Shown: positions 27,525 to 39,500 of the stretch, one piece after another
Layout of the letters: the number at the start of each line of letters is the position of its first letter
How positions within the stretch are numbered: position 1 is the first letter of the stretch
Assembly: GCF_000470315.2 (NCBI RefSeq)
Contig: NZ_CBRF02000015.1
Coordinates: 41,373 to 105,372 of the forward strand
Direction of reading: 5' to 3'
Length of the DNA: 64,000 nt
Source of the DNA: Psychromonas sp. SP041
GTDB taxonomy: Bacteria; Pseudomonadota; Gammaproteobacteria; Enterobacterales; Psychromonadaceae
The notes under the pieces: generated by a model
Told to the model about the DNA's origin: nothing
What the model saw: the letters and a program-made list of their open reading frames with translations, nothing else
The model's database searches: none
Program-made: the position numbers and the translations under genes

Positions 27525-27544
27525 TATGTGACGCAGATCACTCA
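27525..27544. promoter_or_regulatory. CRP-like binding site between nagE and nagB
   Basis: TATGTGACGCAGATCACTCA contains TGTGA-N6-TCACT, one mismatch from the CRP consensus. Its place between divergent sugar-uptake and catabolic genes supports cAMP-CRP control; function is inferred. Confidence 0.65.
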
Positions 27545-27636
27545 AGGTTCAACTTGAAAAAAAACAAGACAAGCATTACCATTAAACTTAACTTACAAGA
27601 AGAATTAAGCTTAAATTTTAACTATTTGGAGAAAAA

Positions 27637-28437
27637 ATGCGTTTAATTCCACTTAAAAATTTATCCGATGTTGGCCGTTGGTCCGCTCAATATATTGTGA
27701 ACAAAATTAACAAATTCTCTCCAACAAAAGATCGCCCATTTATATTAGGTTTACCGACTGGTAGCTCTCCATTAGCAACTTATGAACATTTGATTGCATT
27801 ATATAAAGCAGAAAAAGTTAGCTTTAAGCATGTAGTGACTTTTAATATGGACGAATACGTCGGTATCGAATCTTCACATCCAGAAAGTTATTATAACTTC
27901 ATGCATAACAACTTTTTTAACCATATCGATATACAACCGCAAAACATCAACTTATTAAATGGCTTAGCTAACGACTTAGCAGCAGAATGTCAGCGCTACG
28001 AAGATAAGATAAAAAGCTACGGTAAAATCAACCTTTTTATGGGCGGAGTAGGAAGTGATGGCCATATTGCATTTAATGAACCCGGCTCATCATTAGCTTC
28101 TCGCACACGGGTTAAAACGCTCACCCAGGAAACGAGACTTGCTAATTCCCGTTTCTTTGATAACGATATCAATAAAGTACCCAAGTTAGCATTAACTATT
28201 GGTGTTGCTACGTTATTAGATGCGACTGAAGTTTTAACACTTGTCACTGGTCGCCATAAAGCACTAGCATTACAAGCCGCAGTTGAAGGATGTGTTAATC
28301 ATTTGTGGACAGTTAGTGCCTTACAATTACATCAAAAAGCAATTATTGTCTGTGATGCAGAATCAACCATGGAGCTTAAAGTTAAAACGCTTAAGTATTT
28401 TCAGGAATTAGAAGCTGAACATATTCATGGCTTATAG
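27637..28437 (+). CDS. nagB: Glucosamine-6-phosphate deaminase
   Basis: A 266-residue enzyme with [11 protein letters not shown] (phosphate loop), FNMDEYVGI (catalytic Asp) and [17 protein letters not shown]. It converts glucosamine-6-phosphate to fructose-6-phosphate and ammonia, the last step of GlcNAc use. Length equals the E. coli enzyme (266). A GGAG site lies six bases before the ATG. nagA follows after 94 bases in the same direction, with no terminator between. Confidence 0.96.
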   Translation: MRLIPLKNLSDVGRWSAQYIVNKINKFSPTKDRPFILGLPTGSSPLATYEHLIALYKAEKVSFKHVVTFNMDEYVGIESSHPESYYNFMHNNFFNHIDIQPQNINLLNGLANDLAAECQRYEDKIKSYGKINLFMGGVGSDGHIAFNEPGSSLASRTRVKTLTQETRLANSRFFDNDINKVPKLALTIGVATLLDATEVLTLVTGRHKALALQAAVEGCVNHLWTVSALQLHQKAIIVCDAESTMELKVKTLKYFQELEAEHIHGL

Positions 28438-28531
28438 CTCAACCCCATTAAATGACTTAGAACATACCTATTTCAGTACTTACTAAATCATTGAACATAT
28501 CAATTTATTTTATTAAACGGAGCTGTTTTCC

Positions 28532-29686
28532 ATGTATGCACTCACTAATTGCGTGATCTACACAACTGAATCCATTCTTGTTGATCATGCAGTCATTATT
28601 GAAAATGAATTGGTCAAAAGCATCATTCCTATCAATGACCTCCCTTCCGATACTCGTTGCATAGATTTAAATGGCAACAACTTAACACCTGGCTTTATCG
28701 ACTTACAACTCAATGGTTGTGGTGGTGTTATGTTTAATGGTGCCGAGACACAACAAACACTATTAACAATGCAGGCTGCTAATTTAAAATCTGGTACAAC
28801 TAGCTACCTCCCCACTTTTATCACAGACAGCGATCAAGGAATGAAAAAGGCATTAGATGTAGTACGTGAATATATGCAGACAACAGATAATGAAGTCTTA
28901 GGTTTACATCTTGAAGGTCCTTATATTAATTTGGTAAAAAAAGGTATTCACCGAGCAGAGTTTATACGAGAGCCCAATACTGAAATGATTGATCTTATTT
29001 GCGCGAATGCAGACATCATTAGTCAAATTACTCTTGCGCCCGAAATGACGCCTGATAATGTGATAACTCAGTTAAGCAATGCAGGTATTGTGGTTTCTTT
29101 AGGTCATAGTAACGGTACTTACCAGCAAGCAACAAACGCAATCAAACATGGGGCTTCTTGCGCTACACACTTATTCAATGCTATGTCGTCAATCACAGGT
29201 CGAGAGCCAGGCATAGTAGGTGCCGTTTATGATAACAATATTTATGCAGGTATTATTGTTGATGGATTTCATGTTGATTATGTCAATGTGCGACTGTCTA
29301 AAAAAATCATGGGAGAGAAATTAATATTAGTAACCGATGCCACTGCGCCTGCAGGAGCAGATATCGAACGATTCAGCAATCAATTCGATTTTGTTGGCAC
29401 CACTGTTTATTATAAAGACGGTAAATGTTTTGGTGAAGATGGCACCTTGGGTGGGTCAGCAGTCACTATGATTGAATCCATACAACAATGCGTTAAGTGT
29501 GTTGGCATACCATTAGATGAAGCGATTCGAATGGCCACACTATACCCGGCCAAAGCAATTTCAGTTAACCATAAACTAGGCAGTGTTCATTCAGGTAAAA
29601 TCGCTAACCTAGCCATTTTCAATAATGATTACCAAGTTACAGCAACCGTGGTAAATGGCATTTATAAATCATCTAAAGTCTTATAA
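28532..29686 (+). CDS. nagA: N-acetylglucosamine-6-phosphate deacetylase
   Basis: A 384-residue amidohydrolase with [12 protein letters not shown], the metal ligand motif [31 protein letters not shown] and catalytic VTDATAPAG. It removes the acetyl group from GlcNAc-6-phosphate, giving the substrate of NagB. It is the second gene of nagBA and is followed by a strong bidirectional terminator. A nagC-type regulator is not found in the window. Confidence 0.95.
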   Translation: MYALTNCVIYTTESILVDHAVIIENELVKSIIPINDLPSDTRCIDLNGNNLTPGFIDLQLNGCGGVMFNGAETQQTLLTMQAANLKSGTTSYLPTFITDSDQGMKKALDVVREYMQTTDNEVLGLHLEGPYINLVKKGIHRAEFIREPNTEMIDLICANADIISQITLAPEMTPDNVITQLSNAGIVVSLGHSNGTYQQATNAIKHGASCATHLFNAMSSITGREPGIVGAVYDNNIYAGIIVDGFHVDYVNVRLSKKIMGEKLILVTDATAPAGADIERFSNQFDFVGTTVYYKDGKCFGEDGTLGGSAVTMIESIQQCVKCVGIPLDEAIRMATLYPAKAISVNHKLGSVHSGKIANLAIFNNDYQVTATVVNGIYKSSKVL

Positions 29687-29740
29687 ATAACAAATAGTAA
29701 AGCCTTGAGCGTGATACATTAATCAGCTACGTTTTATTAA

Positions 29741-29768
29741 AAAAGGAGCAACCTAAGTCGCTCCTTTT
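29741..29768. terminator. Bidirectional terminator between nagA and clpB
   Basis: Stem AAAAGGAGC / GCTCCTTTT with a ten-base loop. T-runs follow on both strands, so it can end nagBA from the left and clpB from the right. Confidence 0.85.
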
Positions 29769-29805
29769 AATCGTTTCACTTTTAGCCGTTTAACGGCTTA
29801 TATGT

Positions 29806-29903
29806 GTACTTTTATTTTTGTACTTTTATTTTTGTACTTTTATTTTTGTACTTTTATTTTTGTACTTTTATTTTTGTACTTTTATTTTTGTACTTTTATT
29901 TTT
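29806..29903. repeat. Tandem repeat, 14-bp unit (GTACTTTTATTTTT), 7 exact copies
   Basis: Seven exact copies (98 bp). The rightmost unit covers the last codons and TAA stop of clpB, so the array begins inside the gene and extends into its 3' untranslated region. Confidence 0.97.
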
Positions 29904-32472
29904 GTACAAACACTATTTTTCCATCTTCCACATCAGCTAGAATATTATTACCTACACTTAACTCTCCTGATAATATTTTCTGTGCTAATGCATTTTCTAA
30001 GAGTTGTTGTACCGCTCTTTTTAATGGACGAGCACCATACATTGGGTCATAGCCCGCTTCGACCAACAATTCTATTGAAGCATCATTAAATGTAAGTAGA
30101 TAACCTCTTTCTTTAAGTCGTGCTTGCAATGCATGAAGTTGAATCGTCGCAATGGATTTAATGTGTTTTTCACTTAAAGGATGAAAAACGACTGTTTCAT
30201 CAATACGATTCAAAAACTCAGGTTTAAATTGTTTTGCTAATATTCCTAATAATGTATTTTTAACGTCATCATAAGAAGCTCGAGGAAATGCTTCTTGAAT
30301 AATTTCAGATCCAATATTAGAGGTCATAATAATAACCGTATTACGAAAATCAACCGTGCGCCCTTTGCCATCAGTTAAACGCCCATCATCTAACACCTGT
30401 AATAAAATATTAAAAACATCAGGATGTGCTTTTTCTATCTCATCTAACAAAATGACTGAATAAGGTTTACGACGAACCGCTTCCGTTAAATAACCCCCTT
30501 CTTCGTAACCTACGTAACCTGGAGGTGCACCAACTAAACGTGACACTGCATGTTTTTCCATAAACTCAGACATATCGATACGCACCATATTATCAACACT
30601 ATCAAATAGGAAATTGGCCAAGGCTTTACAAGACTCTGTTTTACCAACACCAGTAGGACCCAAGAATAAAAACGAACCAATAGGACGGTCAGGGTCGCTT
30701 AAGCCAGCACGACTACGACGAATCGCATTTGAAATGGCTTCAATCGCTTCATTTTGTCCAACCACTTGAGAATGTAAATGTTTCTCCATTTTCAATAGTT
30801 TATCACGCTCTCCTTCGAGCATTTTAGACACAGGGATACCCGTCCAATGAGCAAGAATATCGGCGATTTCATTTTCTGTTACTGAATGTTTTAACAATGT
30901 CATCTCTTGCATTTCAGCTTGAGAGGCAAGGTCTAACTGTTTTTCTAAATCTGGAATACGGCCATATTGCAATTCTGACATACGTGTTAAATCAGATGCT
31001 CGGCTAGCCACTTCCAAATCTAAACGCGCTTGCTCTAAAGCTTGTTTAATATTTTGTGTGCCGGATAATGCTGCTTTTTCAGTTTTCCAAATTTCATCTA
31101 ACTCTTTATATTCAGTACCTTTCGATTTTAGGGTTTGCTCTAAATCACTTAGACGCTTGATACTCGCTTCATCAGAAGAATTTTGTAGCGACTTTTGCTC
31201 TACCGTCAACTGAATGATTTTACGCCCAAGCTTATCTAGACTTTCAGGTTTAGAGTCTATTTGTAAGCGAATACTAGAAGCCGCCTCATCAATTAAATCA
31301 ATCGCTTTATCAGGTAGCTGACGATCTGAAATATAACGGTGTGATAAGGTCGCCGCAGCAACAATAGCTGGGTCCGTAATTTGCACTTTATGATGTAATT
31401 CATAACGCTCTTTCAAACCACGTAAGATTGCAATCGTGTCTTCTACGGTTGGTTCATCGACTATTACTTTTTGAAAACGACGCTCTAATGCCGCATCTTT
31501 TTCAATATATTGGCGATACTCATCTAAGGTAGTGGCACCAACGCAATGCAACTCACCACGAGCAAGTGCAGGCTTAAGCATATTACTCGCATCCATCGCA
31601 CCGTCGCCTTTACCAGCGCCAACCATGGTATGTAGTTCATCAATAAATAGTATGACTTGCCCTTCTTCTTTATTAAGCTCTGCTAATACAGCTTTTAAAC
31701 GCTCTTCGAATTCCCCTCTGTATTTAGCACCTGCAATTAAAGACCCCATATCTAAAGATAACACTCGTTTACCTTTTAAGCCTTCGGGTACTTCACCATT
31801 AATAATACGTTGCGCTAACCCTTCAACGATTGCCGTTTTACCCACGCCAGGCTCGCCAATAATGACAGGGTTGTTTTTAGTACGACGTTGTAACACTTGT
31901 ATAATTCGGCGTACTTCGTCATCTCGACCAATAACCGGGTCAAGCTTACCTGCTGCCGCTCGCTCAGTAAGGTCGATAGTGTATTTATCTAATGCTTGTT
32001 CAGGACCATCGCCATTGACGTCGTTAACAGTTTGCCCTTGACGAACTTTCTTTAAAGAACTTTCAACTTTGCTTTTTGTTAACCCAAGCTTATTAAGAGC
32101 TTGCCCTAACTCACCTTTATCTTCGCAAACAGCAACTAAAAACATTTCCGACGAAATAAATTTATCTTTCGCTTTTTGTGCGTATTTATCACAAAGATTA
32201 AAGGTATTACCTAACTGGCTAGAGACTTGAATTTCGCCACCTATTCCAGATACTTTAGGCAACCTATCCAACATCGTTGATAGCTGTGAACGCAGTAGAT
32301 TTATATTAATTTCAAGATCAGACAAGATACCACGCATCGCGCCACCATCTTGATTAAGCATGGCCAGCAATACGTGTGTCGCTTCGATATATTGATGATC
32401 ACGACCTAATGCAATAGATTGAGCATCGGCCAACGCTAATTGAAATTTACTAGTTAATTTATCTAAACGCAT
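29896..32472 (-). CDS. clpB: ATP-dependent disaggregase chaperone ClpB
   Basis: An 858-residue Hsp100 protein. The N-terminal double-Clp domain starts [19 protein letters not shown]. Two AAA+ modules follow (Walker [11 protein letters not shown] and GPTGVGKTE), separated by the coiled-coil middle domain (about 400-530). Length matches E. coli ClpB (857). It rescues aggregated proteins with DnaK. A sigma-32-type promoter lies upstream. The last three residues (VQK) and stop are encoded by a 14-bp tandem repeat unit, an unusual gene end. Confidence 0.97.
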   Translation of the reverse strand: MRLDKLTSKFQLALADAQSIALGRDHQYIEATHVLLAMLNQDGGAMRGILSDLEININLLRSQLSTMLDRLPKVSGIGGEIQVSSQLGNTFNLCDKYAQKAKDKFISSEMFLVAVCEDKGELGQALNKLGLTKSKVESSLKKVRQGQTVNDVNGDGPEQALDKYTIDLTERAAAGKLDPVIGRDDEVRRIIQVLQRRTKNNPVIIGEPGVGKTAIVEGLAQRIINGEVPEGLKGKRVLSLDMGSLIAGAKYRGEFEERLKAVLAELNKEEGQVILFIDELHTMVGAGKGDGAMDASNMLKPALARGELHCVGATTLDEYRQYIEKDAALERRFQKVIVDEPTVEDTIAILRGLKERYELHHKVQITDPAIVAAATLSHRYISDRQLPDKAIDLIDEAASSIRLQIDSKPESLDKLGRKIIQLTVEQKSLQNSSDEASIKRLSDLEQTLKSKGTEYKELDEIWKTEKAALSGTQNIKQALEQARLDLEVASRASDLTRMSELQYGRIPDLEKQLDLASQAEMQEMTLLKHSVTENEIADILAHWTGIPVSKMLEGERDKLLKMEKHLHSQVVGQNEAIEAISNAIRRSRAGLSDPDRPIGSFLFLGPTGVGKTESCKALANFLFDSVDNMVRIDMSEFMEKHAVSRLVGAPPGYVGYEEGGYLTEAVRRKPYSVILLDEIEKAHPDVFNILLQVLDDGRLTDGKGRTVDFRNTVIIMTSNIGSEIIQEAFPRASYDDVKNTLLGILAKQFKPEFLNRIDETVVFHPLSEKHIKSIATIQLHALQARLKERGYLLTFNDASIELLVEAGYDPMYGARPLKRAVQQLLENALAQKILSGELSVGNNILADVEDGKIVFVQK

Positions 32473-32502
32473 ACGAATTTCTCCCGAAATGATTACACTT
32501 AT

Positions 32503-32532
32503 ATAGATGGGGTTTTACAAATAAATATCAAG
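32503..32532 (-). promoter_or_regulatory. Sigma-32 heat-shock promoter of clpB
   Basis: On the minus strand CTTGATA (32532-32526), a 13-bp spacer and CCCCATCTAT (32512-32503) match the sigma-32 consensus CTTGAAA-N13/15-CCCCATNT closely. It lies 31 bases before the clpB start. Confidence 0.85.
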
Positions 32533-32767
32533 GCCATGAACATAATATATGGAATAAATAATGAACAATAATAGTCGTTAATTTTTTGAAAAGGATGAGT
32601 AATAAAAGTGTAATAAAAAGCGCAGTAAAAACGTAGCAGAAAAATCATTAAGGGTTGTGAAAAGGTTAGAATATAGAATATTAAGTTTCTTTATTAATAA
32701 CATCAAAGCCTATTATTTTAATAAATAACATTCATATTGATTGCAACAAACTTACAACAATAAAACG

Positions 32768-33508
32768 TTAATCTAACCAAATAAAAGTGGCTAAGCGTCC
32801 GGTTTTCCCATCTCTTCTATAAGAATAAAATAATGCAGGATCATTAAAAGTACACGATTCATTTTCGGTGATAGTGACACCTTTAAAATCGGCTAACCTC
32901 AGTTTGGCTAATAGGTGCAAATTTGCTAACCATTTTCCATTAGCAGCAACAAAAGCACGGCTAGCATTCACATCATGAGCAACAAACTCTTCACGCACTT
33001 CATCACCGACTTCGAATACAGTAGGACCGATACAAGGACCTAGCCACACTAATAATTGATCACTTTTAATCGCTAATTCATCACTGACTTTCTGAATACT
33101 TTTTTCAATAATACCGTCACATAAACCACGCCAACCAGCATGAATCGCAATAACAAAACTTCCTTGCTTATCGGTAACTAACACAGGCAAACAATCGGCC
33201 GTCATCACTACACTCGTTCGTTGATTAGTATCAGTCCAACTAGCATCTGCATTTAAATTTTGAACGGTGGATTCAGATAATTTAATTAAATCATCACTAT
33301 GAGTTTGATTTAACCAACAGAAATCAGGTGCATTATTAAATTGATTGGATAATAACAAGCGATTTTGAAACACATGTTGAGGATTATCATTAACATGTGT
33401 TCCTAAATTCAACCCTTCAAACTCACCTTCACTAACACCATCTAAGCGTGTCGTTGAATAAGCATGAACATGGGCAGGTGCTGCCCAATTAGGTTTAATT
33501 AATTGCAT
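32768..33508 (-). CDS. pgeF: PgeF/YfiH family purine nucleoside phosphorylase / peptidoglycan editing factor
   Basis: A 246-residue multicopper-oxidase-related (DUF152) protein with TRLDGVSEGEFEGLNLGTHV, the metal ligands in TADCLPVLV and HAGWRGLCDGI, LGPCIGPTVFEVG, and the final FYSYRRDGKTGRLATFIWL. Family members act on purine nucleosides and in E. coli prevent mis-incorporation of serine into peptidoglycan stems. It starts nine bases after rluD and precedes clpB, an arrangement common in gammaproteobacteria. Confidence 0.92.
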   Translation of the reverse strand: MQLIKPNWAAPAHVHAYSTTRLDGVSEGEFEGLNLGTHVNDNPQHVFQNRLLLSNQFNNAPDFCWLNQTHSDDLIKLSESTVQNLNADASWTDTNQRTSVVMTADCLPVLVTDKQGSFVIAIHAGWRGLCDGIIEKSIQKVSDELAIKSDQLLVWLGPCIGPTVFEVGDEVREEFVAHDVNASRAFVAANGKWLANLHLLAKLRLADFKGVTITENESCTFNDPALFYSYRRDGKTGRLATFIWLD

Positions 33509-33517
33509 ATAAAAAAA

Positions 33518-34498
33518 CTATAAATCGAGTTCATTTTCATGCGAAATAGTATCAGCACGTAATGCAGCAGCAAGGGCTTTAAAGTCTTCCGGTGGTTCAG
33601 CATGCCATTCCATTTCGTCACCTGTGATTGGGTGATCTAAACGTAACATGGTTGCATGGAGTGCTTGGCGTCTAAAACCACGCAACACTTCACTTAACTC
33701 TGCTGATGCGCCTTTTGGTGGACGAGGACGACCGCCGTATACAGGGTCACCTGTTAACACGTGCCCAATAGACATCATGTGTACACGAATTTGGTGAGTA
33801 CGGCCTGTTTCTAAGCGCAAACGTAAACGAGTGTGAGCTCGGTATTTTTCAGCAATTCGGTAATGCGTTATTGCATCTTTGCCAGACGTTGGGTTAACAG
33901 CCATTTTAGTACGGTGGACTTTATCTCGACCGATAGGTGCATCAACTTTACCACCGGCAGTAAAACAACCTGAAGCAATCGCATCATATTCACGTGTCAT
34001 TTGACGTGCTTGTAAACTTGTCACTAAATGCGTTTGTGCCGGTACTGTTTTAGCAACCACCATCAAACCAGATGTTTCTTTATCTAACCGATGTACGATA
34101 CCTGCACGCGGTACTTCTGCAATGCTTGGGTAATGGTATAATAAGGCATTTAATAATGTGCCACTTGCGTTACCAGCCCCTGGATGAACAACTAACCCAG
34201 CAGGTTTATTGATAACTAAAATATCATCATCTTCATAAACGATGTTAATTTCAATTTTTTGTGCAATAAAAGTGACTTCATCTTTTAATACCGCATTTAC
34301 TTCTAGCATTTGACCAGTAAATACTTTTTCACGCGGCGTTAAAGAAACTGTGCCATCAATTTGTACCAGGCCCGCTAAAATCCATTCTTTTATACGTGAA
34401 CGAGAATAATCAGGGAACAATGCGGCAACCGCTTGGTCTAATCGAAATCCTAACTGTTCATCTGTAACTTCTGCAGTTAGGTTTATTGCTTGGCTCAT
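33518..34498 (-). CDS. rluD: 23S rRNA pseudouridine(1911/1915/1917) synthase
   Basis: A 326-residue enzyme with an N-terminal S4 domain (about 18-75) and the RluA-type catalytic motif GIVHRLDKETSGLMVVAKT with its catalytic Asp, plus GRTHQIRVHM. It makes pseudouridines in helix 69 of 23S rRNA. Length equals E. coli RluD (326). It is divergent from bamD as in E. coli and related genomes. Confidence 0.95.
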   Translation of the reverse strand: MSQAINLTAEVTDEQLGFRLDQAVAALFPDYSRSRIKEWILAGLVQIDGTVSLTPREKVFTGQMLEVNAVLKDEVTFIAQKIEINIVYEDDDILVINKPAGLVVHPGAGNASGTLLNALLYHYPSIAEVPRAGIVHRLDKETSGLMVVAKTVPAQTHLVTSLQARQMTREYDAIASGCFTAGGKVDAPIGRDKVHRTKMAVNPTSGKDAITHYRIAEKYRAHTRLRLRLETGRTHQIRVHMMSIGHVLTGDPVYGGRPRPPKGASAELSEVLRGFRRQALHATMLRLDHPITGDEMEWHAEPPEDFKALAAALRADTISHENELDL

Positions 34499-34656
34499 AG
34501 TGCTCTCTTCTTTGTATTTTGTGCTATTGTAATTGATTTTTAAAAAGTATTTAGTCTGACAGTATTATCTTGTCACATTTTATCTTTTTTTACTTTTATT
34601 TCTTTCGACGATAGTCGATACTGTACTTTTTAATATTGGCCGACATTATAACACTT

Positions 34657-35448
34657 ATGAATAAGATCCTTAGACTAATAACGACCAGTTTTTTCATCGC
34701 CATTGTCATTAGTGGCTGTTCATCTAAAAAAAGTAGCAAACCGAAGATTGCTGATAAGCCTCCGATGGCATTATATGAAGATGCCTCATTAGCATTAGAA
34801 TCTGCTAATTTTGAAAAAGCCTCAGAAATTCTTGAAGCATTAGATAGTCGCTATCCATTTGGTCCACATTCAGACCAAGTACAATTAGACTTAATTTATG
34901 CTTATTACAAACGCAATGAGATGGCGTTGACTTTAGCCAATATTGATAAGTTTATCCGCTTAAATCCTACACATAAAGATTTAGATTATGTCTATTATAT
35001 GCGTGGCTTAACAAACTTGCTTGTTGATGATCAATTCTTTCAAAATTTATTTGGCGTTGATCGATTCAATCGTGATCAAAGCTATTCTCAAAGATCATTT
35101 AAAGACTTCAACCGCATTTTAAAATATTACCCTACAAGTGAGTATGCAAAAGACGCAAAACAACGCATGGTCTACCTTAAAGATCGAATTGCTCGTTATG
35201 AAATATCAATTGCAGAATGGTATATTAAACGTGAGGCTTATATAGCAGCGATTAATCGCAGTAAAGTAGTCTTAAATAATTACCCTGATACTAACTCAGT
35301 AAAAAGCGCGTTAGAAATCATGATTCAAGGCTACGATGAACTAGGCTTAGAAGAGCCTAAGAACAACGCATTGTCAGTGTTAAAATTAAATTACCCTGAC
35401 AGTAAGGTAGTTAAAAGAAGCGAATCGTTTAGTCTTTTTAATTGGTAA
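34657..35448 (+). CDS. bamD: Outer-membrane assembly lipoprotein BamD
   Basis: A 263-residue lipoprotein with a lipobox (IVISGC) and TPR-like repeats (ALYEDASLALESANFEKA, PFGPHSDQVQLDLIYAYYK, PTHKDLDYVYYMRGL). It is part of the BAM complex that inserts outer-membrane proteins. The ATG at 34657 begins a proper signal peptide (MNKILRL); an upstream in-frame TTG at 34636 would add residues that do not fit. A 16-bp repeated sequence and a terminator follow. Confidence 0.94.
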   Translation: MNKILRLITTSFFIAIVISGCSSKKSSKPKIADKPPMALYEDASLALESANFEKASEILEALDSRYPFGPHSDQVQLDLIYAYYKRNEMALTLANIDKFIRLNPTHKDLDYVYYMRGLTNLLVDDQFFQNLFGVDRFNRDQSYSQRSFKDFNRILKYYPTSEYAKDAKQRMVYLKDRIARYEISIAEWYIKREAYIAAINRSKVVLNNYPDTNSVKSALEIMIQGYDELGLEEPKNNALSVLKLNYPDSKVVKRSESFSLFNW

Positions 35449-35455
35449 TTAAACT

Positions 35456-35487
35456 ATTCCGATAGTTATTTATTCCGATAGTTATGA
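35456..35487. repeat. Two-copy 16-bp direct repeat after bamD
   Basis: ATTCCGATAGTTATTT is followed at once by ATTCCGATAGTTATGA (14 of 16 identical), another small tandem duplication directly after a gene. Confidence 0.75.
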
Positions 35488-35521
35488 TTAGTTAACGATA
35501 ATAACTTAACGATAAAGCAAT

Positions 35522-35550
35522 AAAAAAGGAGAACTGAGTTCTCCTTTTTT
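35522..35550. terminator. Bidirectional terminator between bamD and glnB
   Basis: Stem AAAAAAGGAGAAC / GTTCTCCTTTTTT with a short loop, T-runs on both strands, between convergent genes. Confidence 0.92.
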
Positions 35551-35587
35551 ATTGCTTATTTAGACAGAATAACTAATCTGTAAAAGA

Positions 35588-35935
<348 letters not shown>

Positions 35936-36189
35936 TTAATGTTGATTTCAAAGTAAAGTGTTGTCAATCTCGAAGAGATCTCAATAAATCACTTTGTGCC
36001 ATGATCTTCAGGCTGAATATGACCTCTAATATTACACTATTAGCAAATCAATAAAAAACAAACTTTCAGTGTTAATTTAACCTACTTCATTGTATCCATT
36101 ATTATTATGGCAAGTCTGTCGTATATGTCACTGATAGATACGTCATTGATCGGTATATCAATAAAAAATATTATTAACTAAAAGTATTC

Positions 36190-36363
36190 TTATACTAATT
36201 GTATTAAATAAGTGTTCTACATTTTATGCAGGAAAAGTGACTTAGTTTAAGGTGTAAATAGAAACCTTTCGAAGAGTGAACTAAAGTATGTTAATACTTT
36301 AGTTGTTGCTCCAGTTACAAAACTGACAACGAAGCAATAAGCTAATTGGTGTGGTTGGTATAA
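36190..36363. mobile_element. Miniature inverted-repeat element, diverged copy 2
   Basis: Begins TTATACTAATTGTATTAAATAAGTG and ends TTGGTATAA, matching the ends of the element at 16958-17122. GCAGGAAAA lies 35 bases in from the left, against 34 in copy 1. The interior differs and carries a perfect 10-bp hairpin (ACTAAAGTAT / ATACTTTAGT, 36280-36303). No ORF. This is the main content of the 574-bp gap between glnB and pilY1. Confidence 0.5.
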
Positions 36364-36436
36364 ATTATTTTAGCCAACAAAGTAAAGTGGCTATTAACTG
36401 TGATTAATATGTTCGACGTAAGGTAAACATTTAATA

Positions 36437-36484
36437 AAAAAGGCAGTATCGATTCGCTTATTACATTAATCGAAACTGCCTTTT
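36437..36484 (-). terminator. Rho-independent terminator of the minor-pilin operon
   Basis: AAAAGGCAGT...TCGATT pairs with AATCGA...ACTGCCTTTT around a 13-base loop (one mismatch). A T-run follows on the minus strand, 16 bases past the pilY1 stop. Confidence 0.85.
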
Positions 36485-36500
36485 CAGAAACTTATATTAA

Positions 36501-39500
36501 TTAATATAAGTTTCTCCAGCTTTGTGGGCCAGTTATATTAAGATCATCATCGTAACAGGTCTGTTTATTAGTACTTAGAGTAATACAAGTTAAACCAACA
36601 GCGCTTTCAAATACAGTAATCTCTTCTGTTGTACCATCAGCCTTCGTAATTGTTTCAGTACCTGTTGTTACTGAAGCCACTGATGAAATTCCTGTTGCAA
36701 CACCATCGATAAACTGATTCGAGCTATCAGTAGGTATTTCTTCAGACTCATCTTCTGCAGTTGAGGGATCATCTTCTACTTCAGTCCCTGCATTCCAAGT
36801 TTGTCCTGTATATAAATCCAATTCCATATACCAACCTGTGCCGCCAGCAACGCAAGGATCTATACCCGGGATTAAAGTAACAAAGCTAATTTTATTACCT
36901 AAAACAGTGCTACCAACCACTTGCCTCTCTCCATGGTTTTCAATATTCCCATCTTCAGTATTGACTAAGTCAATATAGAAGCCACTAATCTCATTCCAAT
37001 TAAGAGGGTGACTTGAAAGTAAACGATTGGTACTACTTTCCTTGAGAATAGATTGCTTTTGTAAATTACTAAAACCAGATGAATTACGTGTAGCATTAAC
37101 ACTAGAAGTACCCAGTTTGTCTTCAATTACATAAAAACTCTGAGTGGCTTGATCCGTCGTAGAAATATCATGTGACTCTACATACTTACCAGTTCCGAAT
37201 GCAACTAACACACCGACACCATCAGGATGACGCACTACTGTTGGTCTCGTAGTAATCGATTGGGATCTATATTCAACGCCATTCAATGTTGGACTGATTG
37301 CAGTAAACAATGGAGCCCCGCCTATTTTTTTAATTCCCCAGTCATTAGGATCATCACTAGAGATATCAAATACCCACATATTTCCAAAAAGATCACCTGC
37401 ATATATATAATCAGCAATACCATCACTATTATTATCGATCAATAATGGTTGGGCGAGCGCATTAGGCCTGTCCAATCCTGTTGGATCAGTTTGTGCGCCA
37501 ACACTGAGTTTTTTAATTAAACTTCCATCTTTAAGATCAGCGATATAAATAGCGCCATCATTATCAGTTGAATTGTAGCCATTGGCAAAAACAACGCTCG
37601 CTTTATTATTTGCCAGTGTTACTAATGTCGGAGCGGAAACACTATAACCTATATCCTCAAACCCACTAGTATCTGTTGTTATCTCCCATCTCATCATATC
37701 AGCCGTAGGGTTAGTTTTAGATACATTAGAGACATCAATAGCATAAAGCCCTTTAACGCCTAAGCCTAAACGCCCAACTAAGGTTGTTCTTGATACTTCA
37801 GTAGTAACACCATCAAAACTAATATCAACTAAATCATTTTTATCTGAATAAGCATTCAAGCCACCATCAACTGAATATTCATGAATATAAGCATTATCAA
37901 TTATCTTACCTAACGTCTCATAAACAGTACTCGGTATATATGCTACAAGTTCTTTGCCATTATTAGCATCAACGATATGTACCATTCCATCATTTGCAGC
38001 AAATGCAACAATCTCTGTTCCTATCGAATGTCCTTTAGCTGAAGATACATAATAAGGTGTTGAATTAACAATATCACCTAAGAGACTAGTTCTTTCTCTG
38101 AAACCATCTCCCAAAGTAGTCGTTTCATTATCACGATCTCCTCGAATATAGCTGACTGCATTTTGTATATAGGCTGCTTTGTCTACGTATGAAGCTGATG
38201 TTAATGTACTTCCTAATAAACCAGCTAACTGACTCTCTGACAATGGAGTTGTTAATATGTCCAATAAAGATGTCGCTGAAGAAAGGACAAATCCGATTAA
38301 AGAACTGCTGCTTTGAGGCTTTGTAAATTCAAATACATTTCCATCAATACTACGAGTAAAAATATGACGATCATCAGGATCCATCGCATCTAATTGATCA
38401 GCAGCACTCCATGTATTAGAAGTTGAAAATTGACCATTAGAATTAACTGTATAAGCAGTAACATCCCCATTCCAATTTTTTTCTTCAAATGAAGATTTAT
38501 AAGCAAGTGTACCGGTAGTTAATAAGTTAGAAGAATAAACGGGTGAAGAACCGGTCAACAAGCCGTCATAAGCTAAGTCAAATGCGGCTGCAATTTGATC
38601 TTTTAATTCACCGGCATTGGTTACAGGGAAGTAATTATCTGGATTCCCATCAGAGTTTATATCCCACTCTGATGATAAATCAGGCTTACCATTATCATTA
38701 CTATCATTAAAGCCTCCCCATTTAGCCGCATACCAGAGTGGGGAAGGTAAAAATTCAGCAGCATCACTTGAATTAGGAATAAAGGTTCTTGTTGAATTTA
38801 AACCTAATAATGTTTCATCTATTGTAGATGTTGTCCCTATTAGATCGGCTTTAATTTGTTCACGATTCTTATATATAGACTCAATGGGTGTATCTAAATA
38901 ATATTCAACTTCTCTTCCAGACTGATCTCTAACTTCTAAATAAACACCATCATTAGTTGTACCAGAAATGATATAGCCTGCATGTTGATCAACTCCACCT
39001 CCAGCATAAGTTGAATCAAGTGAAACTTGTACCCCTTTACCTACAGTAGCACAGCTACCATTTGAGTTATAAGTAAGGCAGGCATTATTGATCACTTCAT
39101 AGGTATATTTAACGATCATATCCATATCATGATCACCACCTTGCTCTACATCTTCAAAGTTGATTTGAAAAATACCTTTAGTAGGCGTAATAGATTCTAC
39201 ATACCAGTCAACAATCGTGTTTGTTGGTTGAAAATCACCATTACTTTTACTAATACTCCCTCCTCCTACTGACTTAGCAAAAGGAACGATAGTAATTGTT
39301 TCACCATCAACATCTACATTAATTTCAGGAAGATTAGAAGCTAAAGCAACCACCATGGTTGTTACATTTTGCTCTTCTGGTTTACTCTTATTAATATCAT
39401 TGTTAATGCCATAATATGCGACAGCCGCTGAGCTATAACTTCCTTGTTTAGTTGGTTCAGCAGGAGCAAGTCCTCGAATAGAAGCAAGCCCATTAATTGT

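Noticed and set aside
29802..30089. ORFs rich in repeated [11 protein letters not shown] sequence
   Set aside because: They arise from reading the 14-bp tandem array in its open frames and run antisense into clpB.
31532..32041. Plus-strand ORF of 169 residues opposite clpB
   Set aside because: Shadow frame of a highly conserved gene, with low-complexity Ser/Pro-rich sequence.
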